Both the position numbers and the translations under genes were made by a program. This document shows positions 1 to 8,099 of a DNA stretch of 64,000 bases, piece after piece (the stretch's first letter is position 1; every line of letters starts with the position of its first letter). This DNA comes from Streptomyces seoulensis. GTDB lineage: Bacteria; Actinomycetota; Actinomycetes; Streptomycetales; Streptomycetaceae. The DNA lies in the NCBI GenBank assembly GCA_013364255.1, contig CP054936.1:3750853-3814852 (forward strand). Reading direction: 5' to 3'. The notes beneath the pieces are model-generated. The model worked only from the letters and a program-made list of their open reading frames with translations, was not told where the DNA came from and made no database searches.

Positions 1-372
1 CGGCAGCGCGCCGCCGTCGCCGCGGCCCTCGACGAGGTCGACGAGTTCCGCAGCGCCCAGGAGCTGCACGACATGCTCAAGCACAAGGGCGACTCGGTGG
101 GCCTGACCACGGTCTACCGCACGCTCCAGTCCCTCGCCGACGCCGGCGAGGTCGACGTGCTGCGCACCTCCGACGGCGAGTCCGTCTACCGGCGCTGCTC
201 CACCGGCGAGCACCACCACCACCTCGTGTGCCGCGTCTGCGGCAAGGCCGTGGAGGTCGAGGGGCCGGCGGTGGAGAAGTGGGCGGAGGCGATCGCCGCC
301 GAACACGGTTACGTGAACGTCGCCCACACGGTGGAGATCTTCGGCACCTGCGCGGAGTGCTCCGCGGGGTGA
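1..372 (+). CDS. zur: Fur-family zinc uptake regulator Zur, 3' part
   Basis: This is a Fur-family metal-dependent repressor whose first few codons lie outside the window. Reading frame 1 is open from base 1 and leaves 123 residues; the family is usually about 135-145, so roughly 15 are missing. The winged-helix stretch GLTTVYRTLQSLADAGEV is visible. It is followed by the metal region HHHHLVCRVCG and the C-terminal pair in GTCAECSAG, which form the structural Cys4 zinc site. In Streptomyces such a protein represses zinc uptake genes when zinc is replete. The specific call Zur rather than Fur or PerR rests on its place next to uppS and recO and on overall likeness. Confidence 0.9.
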   Translation, partial: RQRAAVAAALDEVDEFRSAQELHDMLKHKGDSVGLTTVYRTLQSLADAGEVDVLRTSDGESVYRRCSTGEHHHHLVCRVCGKAVEVEGPAVEKWAEAIAAEHGYVNVAHTVEIFGTCAECSAG

Positions 373-410
373 GCGGGGGCCGGTGCGCGCGGTGCGGACG
401 CGCGGCGGCC

Positions 411-430
411 CTGGGGGCTGCCGCCCCCAG
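411..430. terminator. hairpin between convergent zur and uppS
   Basis: The sequence CTGGGGGC-TGCC-GCCCCCAG forms a perfect 8-bp stem with a 4-base loop. It lies between the convergent ends of zur and uppS, so it could stop transcription from both sides. No U-tract follows, as is common in Streptomyces. Confidence 0.6.
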
Positions 431-480
431 ACCCCCGCTTCGGCCTGAACGGCCTCGTCCTCAATCGCCGGACGGGCTGT
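423..480. repeat. dispersed Streptomyces intergenic element overlapping the uppS stop
   Basis: The block running from the hairpin arm through CGCTTCGGCCTGAACGG to ATCGCCGGACGGGCTG matches, from memory, a short element scattered between genes in many Streptomyces genomes. It supplies the TGA stop and the last residues (PSGD) of uppS. A genome self-search for the 58-bp block would confirm or refute this. Confidence 0.4.
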
Positions 481-1309
481 CCTTTCGGCCCCCCAGCTCC
501 AGAAGCTGTTCGTTCGGGATCGCGCCGCCGAAGCGGCGGTCGCGGGAGGCGAACTCCAGGCAGGCCCGCCACAGGTCACGGCGGTCGAAGTCGGGCCACA
601 GCACGTCCTGGAACACCATCTCGGCGTACGCGCTCTGCCACAGCAGGTAGTTGGAGGTGCGCTGCTCGCCGCTCGGGCGCAGGAACAGGTCCACGTCCGG
701 CATGTCCGGGTAGTACAGGTACTTCTGGATGGTCTTCTCGCCGACCTTCGACGGGTCCAGGCGGCCCGCCGCCACGTCCTCGGCCATCGCCTTGGCCGCG
801 TCCGCCAGCTCGGCCCGGCCGCCGTAGTTCATGCAGAAGTACAGCGTCAGCAGATCGTTGCCCTTGGTCTGCTCCTGGGCGACCTGGAGCTCCTTGGCGA
901 CCGACTTCCACAGCCGGGGCATCCGGCCCACCCAGCGCACCCGGATGCCCAGCGCGTCGAGCTGGTCACGGGTCTTGCGGATGAAGTCGCGGTTGAAGTT
1001 CATCAGGAAGCGCACCTCGTCGGGCGAGCGCTTCCAGTTCTCGGTGGAGAACGCGTACAGGGAGATGTTGCGCACGCCGATCTCGATCGAGCCCTGGAGC
1101 ACGTCCAGCACGCGCTCCGCGCCGACCTTGTGCCCCTCGGTGCGCGGCAGGCCGCGCTCCTTGGCCCAGCGGCCGTTGCCGTCCATGACGATCGCCACGT
1201 GCTCGGGCACCAGCTCGCCGGGGAGCTTCGGCGGCCGGGCCCCGGACGGATGCTGCTCCGGCGCCCGGTAGTCGCGCCGCCGTCCCCCAAGGATCCCGCG
1301 TACGGCCAT
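461..1309 (-). CDS. uppS: undecaprenyl diphosphate synthase (isoprenyl transferase)
   Basis: This is a cis-prenyltransferase that adds isopentenyl units to make the C55 lipid carrier for cell-wall synthesis; it acts at the cytoplasmic membrane face. The 282-residue protein has the family hallmark IVMDGNGRWAKERG near residues 40-53, with the catalytic Asp at about 43. It also has SLYAFSTENWKRS and the C-terminal substrate block LFLRPSGEQRTSNYL. The ATG start has GAGGAG three bases upstream. recO lies 64 bases upstream on the same strand, so the two may be co-transcribed. The last residues are encoded by a dispersed intergenic element. A second cis-prenyltransferase elsewhere in the genome is usual in Streptomyces. 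Confidence 0.95.
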   Translation of the reverse strand: MAVRGILGGRRRDYRAPEQHPSGARPPKLPGELVPEHVAIVMDGNGRWAKERGLPRTEGHKVGAERVLDVLQGSIEIGVRNISLYAFSTENWKRSPDEVRFLMNFNRDFIRKTRDQLDALGIRVRWVGRMPRLWKSVAKELQVAQEQTKGNDLLTLYFCMNYGGRAELADAAKAMAEDVAAGRLDPSKVGEKTIQKYLYYPDMPDVDLFLRPSGEQRTSNYLLWQSAYAEMVFQDVLWPDFDRRDLWRACLEFASRDRRFGGAIPNEQLLELGGRKDSPSGD

Positions 1310-1341
1310 GTGCTCCTCGTCTCCCTTGCTTTCCCTTGTTG

Positions 1342-1378
1342 CGCTTACTGCGCCTACGTCGCTTACTTCGCGCTTACT
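1342..1378. repeat. three direct copies of CGCTTACT at the recO stop
   Basis: CGCTTACT occurs at 1342, 1360 and 1371. The third copy contains the recO stop codon (TAA on the minus strand) and the others lie just downstream of it. This looks like slippage duplication of the stop region. Confidence 0.6.
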
Positions 1379-2120
1379 TCTCGACGTACCTGAGCGAGCG
1401 CAGACCGCGCTCCAGGTGCCAGTGCAGGTAGGCGGACACCAGCCCGCTGCCCTCCCGCACGAACCGCGGCTCGCAGGCGTCCGCCGTCACCCAGTCCCCG
1501 GTGAGCAGCGCACCGAGCAGGACGAGCGTCTGCGGCGAGGGTACGACACTGCCGGGCGCCCGGCAGTCGACGCAGACGGAGCCGCCGGAGGCCACCGAGA
1601 AGAACCGGTTCGGCCCGGGCATCCCGCACCGGGCGCAGTCGCCGAAGCTCGGCGCGTAGCCGTTGACCGCGAGCGAGCGCAGCAGGAACGCGTCGAGCAC
1701 CAGGTGCGGGGCGTGCTCGCCCCGGGCCAGGGTGCGCAGGGCGCCCACGAGCAGCAGGTACTGCTGCACGGCCGGCTCGCCCTCGTGGTCGGTGAACCGC
1801 TCCGCGGTCTCCAGCATGGCGGTGCCCGCGGTGTAGCGGGCGTAGTCCATGACGATCCCGCCGCCGTACGGCGCGATGGTCTCGCTCTGCGTGCACAGCG
1901 GCAGCCCGCGTCCGATCAGCTCGCTGCCCCGCGCGAAGAACTGCACGTCCACGTGCGAGAACGGCTCCAGCCTGGCCCCGAACTTCGACTTCGTCCGCCG
2001 CACGCCCCGGGCCACCGCCCGCACCCGTCCGTGCCCGCGGGTGAGCAGGGTGATGATCCGGTCCGCCTCGCCCAGCTTCTGGGTGCGCAGCACGATGCCG
2101 TCGTCGCGGAACAGACTCAT
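1374..2120 (-). CDS. recO: DNA repair protein RecO
   Basis: RecO helps load RecA on SSB-coated single-stranded DNA in recombinational repair. The 248-residue product has the N-terminal OB-fold start SLFRDDGIVLRTQKLGEADR. A central zinc motif is formed by CARCG and CVDC, separated by about 18 residues. The length fits actinobacterial RecO. I chose the ATG at 2120 because MSLFRDDGIVLR is the usual family N-terminus; an open frame continues upstream to 2189 but looks unrelated. No ribosome binding site precedes this ATG. A nine-codon minicistron, itself a duplicate of the recO start, overlaps it as ATGA. Confidence 0.93.
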   Translation of the reverse strand: MSLFRDDGIVLRTQKLGEADRIITLLTRGHGRVRAVARGVRRTKSKFGARLEPFSHVDVQFFARGSELIGRGLPLCTQSETIAPYGGGIVMDYARYTAGTAMLETAERFTDHEGEPAVQQYLLLVGALRTLARGEHAPHLVLDAFLLRSLAVNGYAPSFGDCARCGMPGPNRFFSVASGGSVCVDCRAPGSVVPSPQTLVLLGALLTGDWVTADACEPRFVREGSGLVSAYLHWHLERGLRSLRYVEK

Positions 2121-2146
2121 CGCGCACCGTCGCGGAACAGGCTCAT
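2117..2146 (-). CDS. minicistron MSLFRDGAR overlapping the recO start
   Basis: A 26-bp tandem duplication of the recO start region creates an upstream ATG in another frame. It encodes MSLFRDGAR and then TGA, and that TGA overlaps the recO ATG (ATGA). The minicistron ATG has GACAAT six bases upstream and no Shine-Dalgarno sequence, so it may be the first codon of a leaderless transcript. recO would then be translated by termination-reinitiation. What is seen is the duplication and overlap; the coupling is inferred. Confidence 0.4.
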   Translation of the reverse strand: MSLFRDGAR

Positions 2147-2297
2147 GCGCCCATTGTCGCGTACCCGGACCCGGCGCCGGACCATGCACGGGGCCCGCGG
2201 CTCCGGTTCCCTAGGGGAACCCACGGGGGTAAACCCCCCGAAGATCCGGGCAGTTGCCCGGATGTGGCGGACGGCCCCGATCGGTGAGGCTCGTCAC

Positions 2298-3836
2298 ATG
2301 ACGCACTCCACTCGCAGCCGTGTCCGCCGCGCCGCCGCCCTCGCCGGCGTCTGCGCCGTCGTCCTCGGCCTCACCGCGCCCGCCGCCACGGCCTCCACGG
2401 TCTCCACCGCTCCCACCGCCTCTTCCGCCTCCGCCTCCGCCTCCGCCGAGCGCACCACCTTGAACTGGACGAAGTGCGCGGGCGACGCCGCCGACCCGCG
2501 CCGGCAGTGCGCCACGCTGAAGGTCCCCATGGACTACGCCGACCCGCACAGCCCGCTCATCGACATCGCCGTCTCCCGCGTCCCGAGCGAGAAGACCTCC
2601 GCCCGGCGCGGCGCGCTGTTCCTCATCCCGGGCGGCCCCGGCAACTCCAGCCTCGACGACCCGTCCGGCAAGGGCCGAAGACTGCCGCAGGAGGTCCGCG
2701 ACGCCTACGACCTGATCGGCTTCGCCCCGCGCGGCCTGGCCCCCTCCACCGCCGTCGACTGCGGCCTCGACCACGCCGACCTCGCCACCTCCCGGCTGCG
2801 CCCCTGGCCGGCCCCGGACGGCTCCGTCGACGGCAACCTGGCCACCGCGCGCCGCACGGCCGCCGCCTGCGCCCGCGACGGCGGCGAGCTGATCCGGCAC
2901 CTCAGCACCGCGAACGAGGCCCGCGACCTCGACCGCCTGCGCGCCGCCCTCGGCGAGCGGAGGATCTCCGCCTGGGGCGTCTCCTACGGGACGTACGTCG
3001 GCGCGGTCTACAGCCAGCTGTTCCCCGAGCGCACCGACCGGTTCGTCCTGGACAGCAACGACAACCCCGATCCCGGCCTGGTCGGCCGGGCCTGGCTCGC
3101 CGGGCACGAGCGGGGCGTGGAGGACGTCTTCCCGGACTTCGCCGCCTGGGCCGCCACGCCCGGCAACCCGGACCGCCTGGCCGAGCGGGCCGCCGACGTC
3201 CGGCCGCTGTTCCTGGCGCTCGCCGCCCGGCTCGACCGCTCCCCGATCCCCTGGCCCGGCGCCAACCCCGAGGAGCTGAACGGCAACGTACTGCGCCAGA
3301 CCATGCTGGACAGCCTCTACGCGCCGGCCAAGTACCCGGCCCTGGCGCAGCTGATCCGGGCCGCGCGGCAGGGCACGGTGCCGCCCGCCCCCGCGAGCCC
3401 GCCGGAGGCCGTGCTCCAGAACGTCACCGCCGTCGGCGCCGGCACCCTGTGCGGCGACGTGGCCTGGCCGCACGACGCCGCCGCCTACCGCGCGGACGTG
3501 GCCGCGAGCCGCGCGGAGTTCCCGCTGACCGCGGGCATGCCGCGCAACGCGATGCTGTGCGCCGCCTGGCCGTACGCGCCGCAGGAGGCGCCGGTGCGCA
3601 TCACGGGCGACGGACCGGCCAACGTCCTGCTGGTGCAGAACGAACGCGACGTCGCCACCCCGCTCAGCGGCGCGCGGAAGCTGCGTAAGGCGTTCGGCGG
3701 GCGCGCGGTCATGGTGACCGTGAACTCCACCGGCCACGACGCCTACCTCGCCAACGGCAACGCCTGCGGCGACCGCGTCGTGTCCGACTTCCTGGCGGGC
3801 GGAGCGCGCCCGGCGACCGATCTGTATTGCCGCTGA
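2298..3836 (+). CDS. secreted alpha/beta-hydrolase, S33 tripeptidyl aminopeptidase type
   Basis: This is a 512-residue secreted serine hydrolase of the Streptomyces mycelial tripeptidyl aminopeptidase group, which removes N-terminal peptides outside the cell. The N-terminus has basic residues, a hydrophobic core (ALAGVCAVVLGLTAPA) and an Ala-rich cleavage region, so a signal peptide of about 34-40 residues is likely. The oxyanion region is LFLIPGGPGNSS. The nucleophile elbow is AWGVSYGTYVG, the acid lies in LLVQNERDVATPL, and the catalytic His is in VNSTGHDAYL. The ATG at 2298 has GTGAGG seven bases upstream. The exact peptide specificity cannot be read from sequence. Confidence 0.85.
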   Translation: MTHSTRSRVRRAAALAGVCAVVLGLTAPAATASTVSTAPTASSASASASAERTTLNWTKCAGDAADPRRQCATLKVPMDYADPHSPLIDIAVSRVPSEKTSARRGALFLIPGGPGNSSLDDPSGKGRRLPQEVRDAYDLIGFAPRGLAPSTAVDCGLDHADLATSRLRPWPAPDGSVDGNLATARRTAAACARDGGELIRHLSTANEARDLDRLRAALGERRISAWGVSYGTYVGAVYSQLFPERTDRFVLDSNDNPDPGLVGRAWLAGHERGVEDVFPDFAAWAATPGNPDRLAERAADVRPLFLALAARLDRSPIPWPGANPEELNGNVLRQTMLDSLYAPAKYPALAQLIRAARQGTVPPAPASPPEAVLQNVTAVGAGTLCGDVAWPHDAAAYRADVAASRAEFPLTAGMPRNAMLCAAWPYAPQEAPVRITGDGPANVLLVQNERDVATPLSGARKLRKAFGGRAVMVTVNSTGHDAYLANGNACGDRVVSDFLAGGARPATDLYCR

Positions 3837-3872
3837 CCCCGTACGGCGCCCCGGCCCCTCAGCCCTGGCCCC

Positions 3873-5123
3873 TCAGCCCCGGTCCACCATCCAGGTGCCG
3901 TCCTCCTCGTCGTCCACGCGCACCTCCAGCTCGCGCACGCCCATGCCCGCGTCCCAGAGTTCCTTGAAGCGCTTCATCCGGTCCTGGACGTGGTCCTGGC
4001 GGGCGATGAGCCGGGTGCGGACGTTGACGTCGCGCAGGTCCTGGTCGATCTCGAAGGACGCCTCCTCGTCGTAGACGATGAAGTCGTTGGTGGTGCCGCG
4101 CTGGAGGTGCGGCGGCAGTTCGGGCAGGACCGCGACGCGCACCTCGATGCGCAGCAGTTCCTGCTCCTCGCACAGCCGCAGCAGCCGGTCGTCCAGTTCG
4201 CGGGCGCTCTCCAGCAGGAACACCCGGCGCACGCTCACCCCGCGCTCCTCGATGGCCTCCTGCTGCGCCTGGAGGTAGCGGCTGGCGGGCTCGCTGTTCC
4301 AGAACTGGCGGTCCACGGAGGTGCTGGTGGCGCAGACGGACTGCTCGGCGGCGCGGGTCAGGGAGAGCATCCAGTCGTGGTTCTCGCCGGGGCACTCGGC
4401 GCTCAGATTGGAGAGGTCGCTCATGTGGCCGACCACCCGCTTCATCTCCAGGCGGACGAACGTGTAGAGGATCGGCGGCTGGGGCGCCAGCACCTCGGCG
4501 AAGCTCTTGGCCAGCTCGGGCACGCTGTCGATACGGACCCGGTCCGGGCCGGGGTAGGGGTCGGCGGACCGCTCCACCTCGGAGACCCGGCTCTCCACCA
4601 GCTGCCGCACGCTCTCGGTGTGCCGGGTCAGTCCGGTGCGCAGTTCCTCGGACTGGCGGTCGAGGCCCGAGCGCAGCTCCCGCGCCTGGCGGGCCAGGCC
4701 GCCGCGCAGTTCCTCGTCGTGCCGTTCGAGCCGGTGGACGCTGTCGCGCACCGCGGCGGCGGTCTCGGTCAGCAGGCTCTCCGTGCGCCGGGTGTGCTCC
4801 TCCACCCGCCGGTCCAGGCCCAGCACGTACTGGACGAGCACCGCGGCGGCGGCGCAGAGCAGCCCGGTCGCGAACTGCCTGAGCGGCGCGGTGTCCGGGC
4901 TCAGCAGCGCGGTGACGCCCCAGGCGAGGCCGCCCAGGACGGCGCCGGCCGCCAGCCGGCGGCCCCACCGGGACGGGTCGGCGTCCGCCGTCAGGGCGCG
5001 CCGGAGACCGCCGGCGGTGGGCGGCGGCCCGCCCGGCGGGCCGGGGGCCGCCGGGCCGGCCGGGCGCGCCGTGGCCGGTGCGCCCGCCGCCTCCTCGGGC
5101 TGGGGTGACTGTGCCGTGCTCAT
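3873..5123 (-). CDS. membrane-anchored coiled-coil protein with PLD-like C-terminal domain, last gene of the six-gene cluster
   Basis: I do not recognise a characterised family. The 416 residues begin with a Pro/Ala-rich tail (about 1-45). Two hydrophobic segments follow near 58-75 and 82-102, so the protein is probably a membrane hairpin with both ends in the cytoplasm. Residues about 103-190 are a charged coiled coil with heptad-like repeats of LDRQSEELRTGL type. The rest resembles the PLD-fold sensor modules of some actinobacterial regulators (RYLQAQQEAIEERGVSVRRVFLLE, then TTNDFIVYDEEASFEID), without the catalytic HKD pair. It lies 78 bases after the SCO2521-type gene and closes the leftward run. 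The PLD comparison is my inference and needs a structure search. Confidence 0.75.
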   Translation of the reverse strand: MSTAQSPQPEEAAGAPATARPAGPAAPGPPGGPPPTAGGLRRALTADADPSRWGRRLAAGAVLGGLAWGVTALLSPDTAPLRQFATGLLCAAAAVLVQYVLGLDRRVEEHTRRTESLLTETAAAVRDSVHRLERHDEELRGGLARQARELRSGLDRQSEELRTGLTRHTESVRQLVESRVSEVERSADPYPGPDRVRIDSVPELAKSFAEVLAPQPPILYTFVRLEMKRVVGHMSDLSNLSAECPGENHDWMLSLTRAAEQSVCATSTSVDRQFWNSEPASRYLQAQQEAIEERGVSVRRVFLLESARELDDRLLRLCEEQELLRIEVRVAVLPELPPHLQRGTTNDFIVYDEEASFEIDQDLRDVNVRTRLIARQDHVQDRMKRFKELWDAGMGVRELEVRVDDEEDGTWMVDRG

Positions 5124-5201
5124 CTCGCTTCTCCCCCCGTTGGGATGCGCGTCGGAATCGGGGTGCGGGGACGTGCGTGACGGACCTGGTCGGGCCTCCG
5201 G

Positions 5202-6215
5202 TCAGGGAGCCGGCTCCACCTCCCGGTACAGCGCCGGGATGGCGTGCAGGGCGAGCTGGTCGCGGATGCGCTGCACCAGCGCCAGCCACTGCCGGGTGAA
5301 TCCGGGCCGCTCCTCCAGCGCCTCCCACAGCGGGGCCAGTTCCGCCGCCACCCGGGCCCGCGGCATCCACAGGTGCAGCAGGTGGTCGACGGCGGGGCGG
5401 AGGGCGGCGAGGACGGCGGGGCGCTCCGGCGCGCCGGGTCTGGACCGCGGCGGCGTACCGGAGCCCAGGGCGATGCCGTCGAGCATGCGGACCAGGGTGG
5501 TCAGCAGCCAGTCGTGCAGGGCCAGATCGTCGCAGAGCACGGCGATCTCGGCGCTGTCGGTGTCCTCGGGCACCCGGAGCCGTACGGTGCGCAGCTCGTC
5601 CTCGGCCAGGGTGAACCGTTCCAGGCTCGGGCCCTCGCCGGGGTGCGCGGGCAGCGCCGCCCAGCGCAGCCGGGTGGGGCGGGAGCGCAGCGGCGGGCAG
5701 TGGTCGAGCAGGGGGTGGCGCAGCAGCCGGGTGAGCAGTCCGTCGGCGATGAGCCCGACGTCGAGGTCGCCGTGCCGGCCGCCGTCGAGCACGCCGTGGG
5801 CGACCGCCTCGTGGGGCAGCTTGCCGAACGGTTCGAGCACTCCGGGCCGCACCAGGTAGTGGCCCCACGGCCGGCGCTGGTCGGGGCCGGTGGCCGGGAG
5901 GCGGAAGTAGGCGGAGGTCTGCAGGACGCGGCCCTCGGTGAGCGCGGCCCGGGCGGCGACGGTGCCGACCGCGCGGACCCGGGCGCCGTTGGCGCTGGGC
6001 AGCGGGCAGTCGACGCCGGTCAGGGTCTCGGGCGAGCGGGCGTAGAGGTTGGGGCGCTCGGAGAGCAGGACGCGTTCGTCGGCGCGCAGGCCGAGGAGCT
6101 GGGCGGCGGCCCGGATGTCGAGCGCCTGCCGGGTGGGCAGCAGGCAGGTGCGGATCTCGCCGCAGGCGAGCACCGCGCCCTCCTCCCGCGGTCCGGGCCC
6201 CCTTCCCGCCGCCAT
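5202..6215 (-). CDS. SCO2521-family protein of unknown function
   Basis: The 337-residue product matches what I recall as the SCO2521 family, with no known function. It has no signal peptide, no clear membrane segment and no catalytic motif I can name. Features include CGEIRTCLLPTRQALDIR near the N-terminus, TSAYFRLPA in the middle, and a helical C-terminal half rich in Leu and Arg (ALRPAVDHLLHLWMPRAR). The ATG is one base after the TGA of the preceding gene, so translation is probably coupled. Its job should be sought together with its five neighbours. Confidence 0.8.
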   Translation of the reverse strand: MAAGRGPGPREEGAVLACGEIRTCLLPTRQALDIRAAAQLLGLRADERVLLSERPNLYARSPETLTGVDCPLPSANGARVRAVGTVAARAALTEGRVLQTSAYFRLPATGPDQRRPWGHYLVRPGVLEPFGKLPHEAVAHGVLDGGRHGDLDVGLIADGLLTRLLRHPLLDHCPPLRSRPTRLRWAALPAHPGEGPSLERFTLAEDELRTVRLRVPEDTDSAEIAVLCDDLALHDWLLTTLVRMLDGIALGSGTPPRSRPGAPERPAVLAALRPAVDHLLHLWMPRARVAAELAPLWEALEERPGFTRQWLALVQRIRDQLALHAIPALYREVEPAP

Positions 6216-6216
6216 G

Positions 6217-7182
6217 TCAGGGGCCCGCGTAGAAGACGTAGGAGACGCGGTCGGCGACCGAGTCGGGCACGGGCACGCCCTCGCGGGCGGAGCGCTCGGC
6301 GACCTGGCGCAGCGCCGCCGTGTCCACCTCGGTCTGGTCGAGGACGACGCGGACGGCGTGTTCGACGGGTAAGAACCGGTTCGGCAGCACCGAGCAGGTC
6401 CGGTAGGCGGCGAACGGGTCCGCGCGCGCGTTGAGCCGGACCAGCGAGGGCAGTTCGTCCCAGTCGTCGGGGAAGTCCTGGCCGGTGTGCGCGTCGGGGG
6501 TGAAGAGGGGTTCGCCCTCGTGGCGCAGCAGGCCGAGGCGGGCGAGCTGCCACACGGCGGCGAGGAAGGGACAGGACCAGGTGCGGTGTCCGTCGGCGTC
6601 GTCGTTCCAGAGTTCGACGTCGAGGAAGACGGAGTGCCGGCGGGCGGCGGTCTCCTGGGGCGGCTGCCAGGCGGTGGCCGGCTTCATCGCCTGCGGGGCC
6701 CGGGCCACCGGGCTGCGCTCGCCGTTGGCCAGCCAGCCGGTCTGGGCGGCGGGCGGGCGGTTGCCGTAGCTGCCGGGCGGCGGCGACTCGACGATGCGGG
6801 CGGCGACCGCCTGGGCGACGGGCACCTTGCCGGTGACGGCGCAGCCGGACTCGCGGGCGAGGTAGTCGATCCGGAGTCCGGCCCGGTCGGCCTCGGCGAG
6901 CAGCAGCGGGACGAGTTCGCGGGGGCTGGAGAAGCGGGTGAAGTAGTCGTCGATCAGGAAGCAGGTGCTGATGCGGGGGCGCCGGCCGCCGGTGCGGGCC
7001 GCCGCGGCGGCGCGGGCGGCCTCCACCCAGGGGCGGACCTGGGTGAAGTGCTCGCGCAGCCGGTGCGGTCCGGCCTCGAAGTCCTCCATGTAGAGGTGTC
7101 CCAGCTCCAGGGAGAGGTGGGACAGCGGCACCGACTGGGTGCGCGGTTCCGCAGTGGTCTCGCGGAACGCCGCCTCCGTCAT
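6217..7182 (-). CDS. SCO2522-family protein of unknown function
   Basis: The 321-residue product corresponds to the SCO2522 family as I recall it; no function is known. The start ATG overlaps the stop of the P-loop gene (ATGA), which fixes the start and implies translational coupling. Visible features are ISTCFLIDDYFTRFSS, the acidic VFLDVELWNDDADGHRTWSC, and a C-terminal VSYVFYAGP. A proline- and glycine-rich linker sits near residues 140-185. Longer open frames upstream are shadows of the neighbouring gene. No membrane segment or enzyme motif is evident. Confidence 0.8.
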   Translation of the reverse strand: MTEAAFRETTAEPRTQSVPLSHLSLELGHLYMEDFEAGPHRLREHFTQVRPWVEAARAAAAARTGGRRPRISTCFLIDDYFTRFSSPRELVPLLLAEADRAGLRIDYLARESGCAVTGKVPVAQAVAARIVESPPPGSYGNRPPAAQTGWLANGERSPVARAPQAMKPATAWQPPQETAARRHSVFLDVELWNDDADGHRTWSCPFLAAVWQLARLGLLRHEGEPLFTPDAHTGQDFPDDWDELPSLVRLNARADPFAAYRTCSVLPNRFLPVEHAVRVVLDQTEVDTAALRQVAERSAREGVPVPDSVADRVSYVFYAGP

Positions 7183-8096
7183 GGCCGCCCCCAGTGCGCG
7201 TCGTCCGTCAGCCGCAGGGCGATCTCCTCCAGGGCCTCCAGGGTCTCCTTGTTGGCTATCTGGGTGGAGAGGACGTCCTCTTCGGTGATCAGCTGTTCGC
7301 GCCACTGGAGGATCGGTTCCAGCGGGACGATGCCGAGGACGACGCTGTCGCCGATGCGGTGCTCGGCGGCGAGCCGGCGCAGCGTCTCGTCGCAGGCCTG
7401 CATCCAGGCGGCCTGGGCGGGCGAGCCCTGGGACCACAGCGGCGACTCCGGGTCGGGCACGGCGGCGCGGACGAAGCGGATCGCGGCCCGCAGCGCGTCC
7501 TCGTCGTGGCCGCGCTCCACGCCGCCCTTGATGATGCCGTGCTCCTTGTGGACCAGTCCGGCGGCGGCGATGACGTGCTGGCGGGTCCAGCGGTGGAAGA
7601 CCAGCCAGCGGAAGGGGACGTTGCGCATCCGGGGGTGGGCGGTGGCGGCCAGGACCATGTCGACGGCGTAGCTGCGGCCGGCGCTGAGGTCGACCACGAT
7701 CAGGTCGAACTCGCCGTTGAGCCGCAGCAGCAGGTCGATGCAGCGCTCCAGGGCCTCCTCGCCGGTGGCGAACTCGCCGCCGCCGGCGTCGCCGGGGAGC
7801 AGGACCAGGCGGCCGGACTGGTTGGGGCGGGCGCGCAGCAGCGGATGCTCGGTCTGCCGCCAGACGTCGATCCGGACCGGCTCGGCGATCTCGCCCTCCA
7901 GGTAGGAGTGCAGTCCGCGTTCCTCGGTGCCGCGCATCGCGCTGGGCACGTCGAAGACGGCGGCGGCGGTCGGCGAGCCGAAGTCGAAGTCGACGTAGGC
8001 GACGTGGTCGCCGGTCAGGGCGCGCTGGTAGGCGAGGTTGGCGCTGGTCACCGAGCGGCCGGTGCCTCCCTTGTCGGAGGCGGCGAAGACGAGCAC
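7179..8096 (-). CDS. SCO2523-family MinD/ParA-like protein with variant P-loop
   Basis: This is a SIMIBI-class P-loop protein of the MinD/ParA/BY-kinase kind. The N-terminus VFAASDKGGTGRSVTSANLA is a deviant Walker A motif in which the signature Lys is kept (KGG) but the phosphate-binding Lys before Ser is Arg (GRS instead of GKS). YVDFDFGSPTAAAVF is the switch I-like strand, and FDLIVVDLSAGRSYAVDM is the switch II/Walker B-like strand. Whether it still hydrolyses ATP is open. The GTG start is preceded by AGGAGG, and the upstream gene stops only three bases before it. In this cluster it is the only likely nucleotide-driven component. Confidence 0.87.
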   Translation of the reverse strand: MLVFAASDKGGTGRSVTSANLAYQRALTGDHVAYVDFDFGSPTAAAVFDVPSAMRGTEERGLHSYLEGEIAEPVRIDVWRQTEHPLLRARPNQSGRLVLLPGDAGGGEFATGEEALERCIDLLLRLNGEFDLIVVDLSAGRSYAVDMVLAATAHPRMRNVPFRWLVFHRWTRQHVIAAAGLVHKEHGIIKGGVERGHDEDALRAAIRFVRAAVPDPESPLWSQGSPAQAAWMQACDETLRRLAAEHRIGDSVVLGIVPLEPILQWREQLITEEDVLSTQIANKETLEALEEIALRLTDDAHWGRP

Positions 8097-8099
8097 GGC

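Noticed and set aside
1308..2297. Upstream extension of the S33 peptidase frame
   Set aside because: It runs antisense through recO, and the signal peptide and ribosome binding site place the start at 2298.
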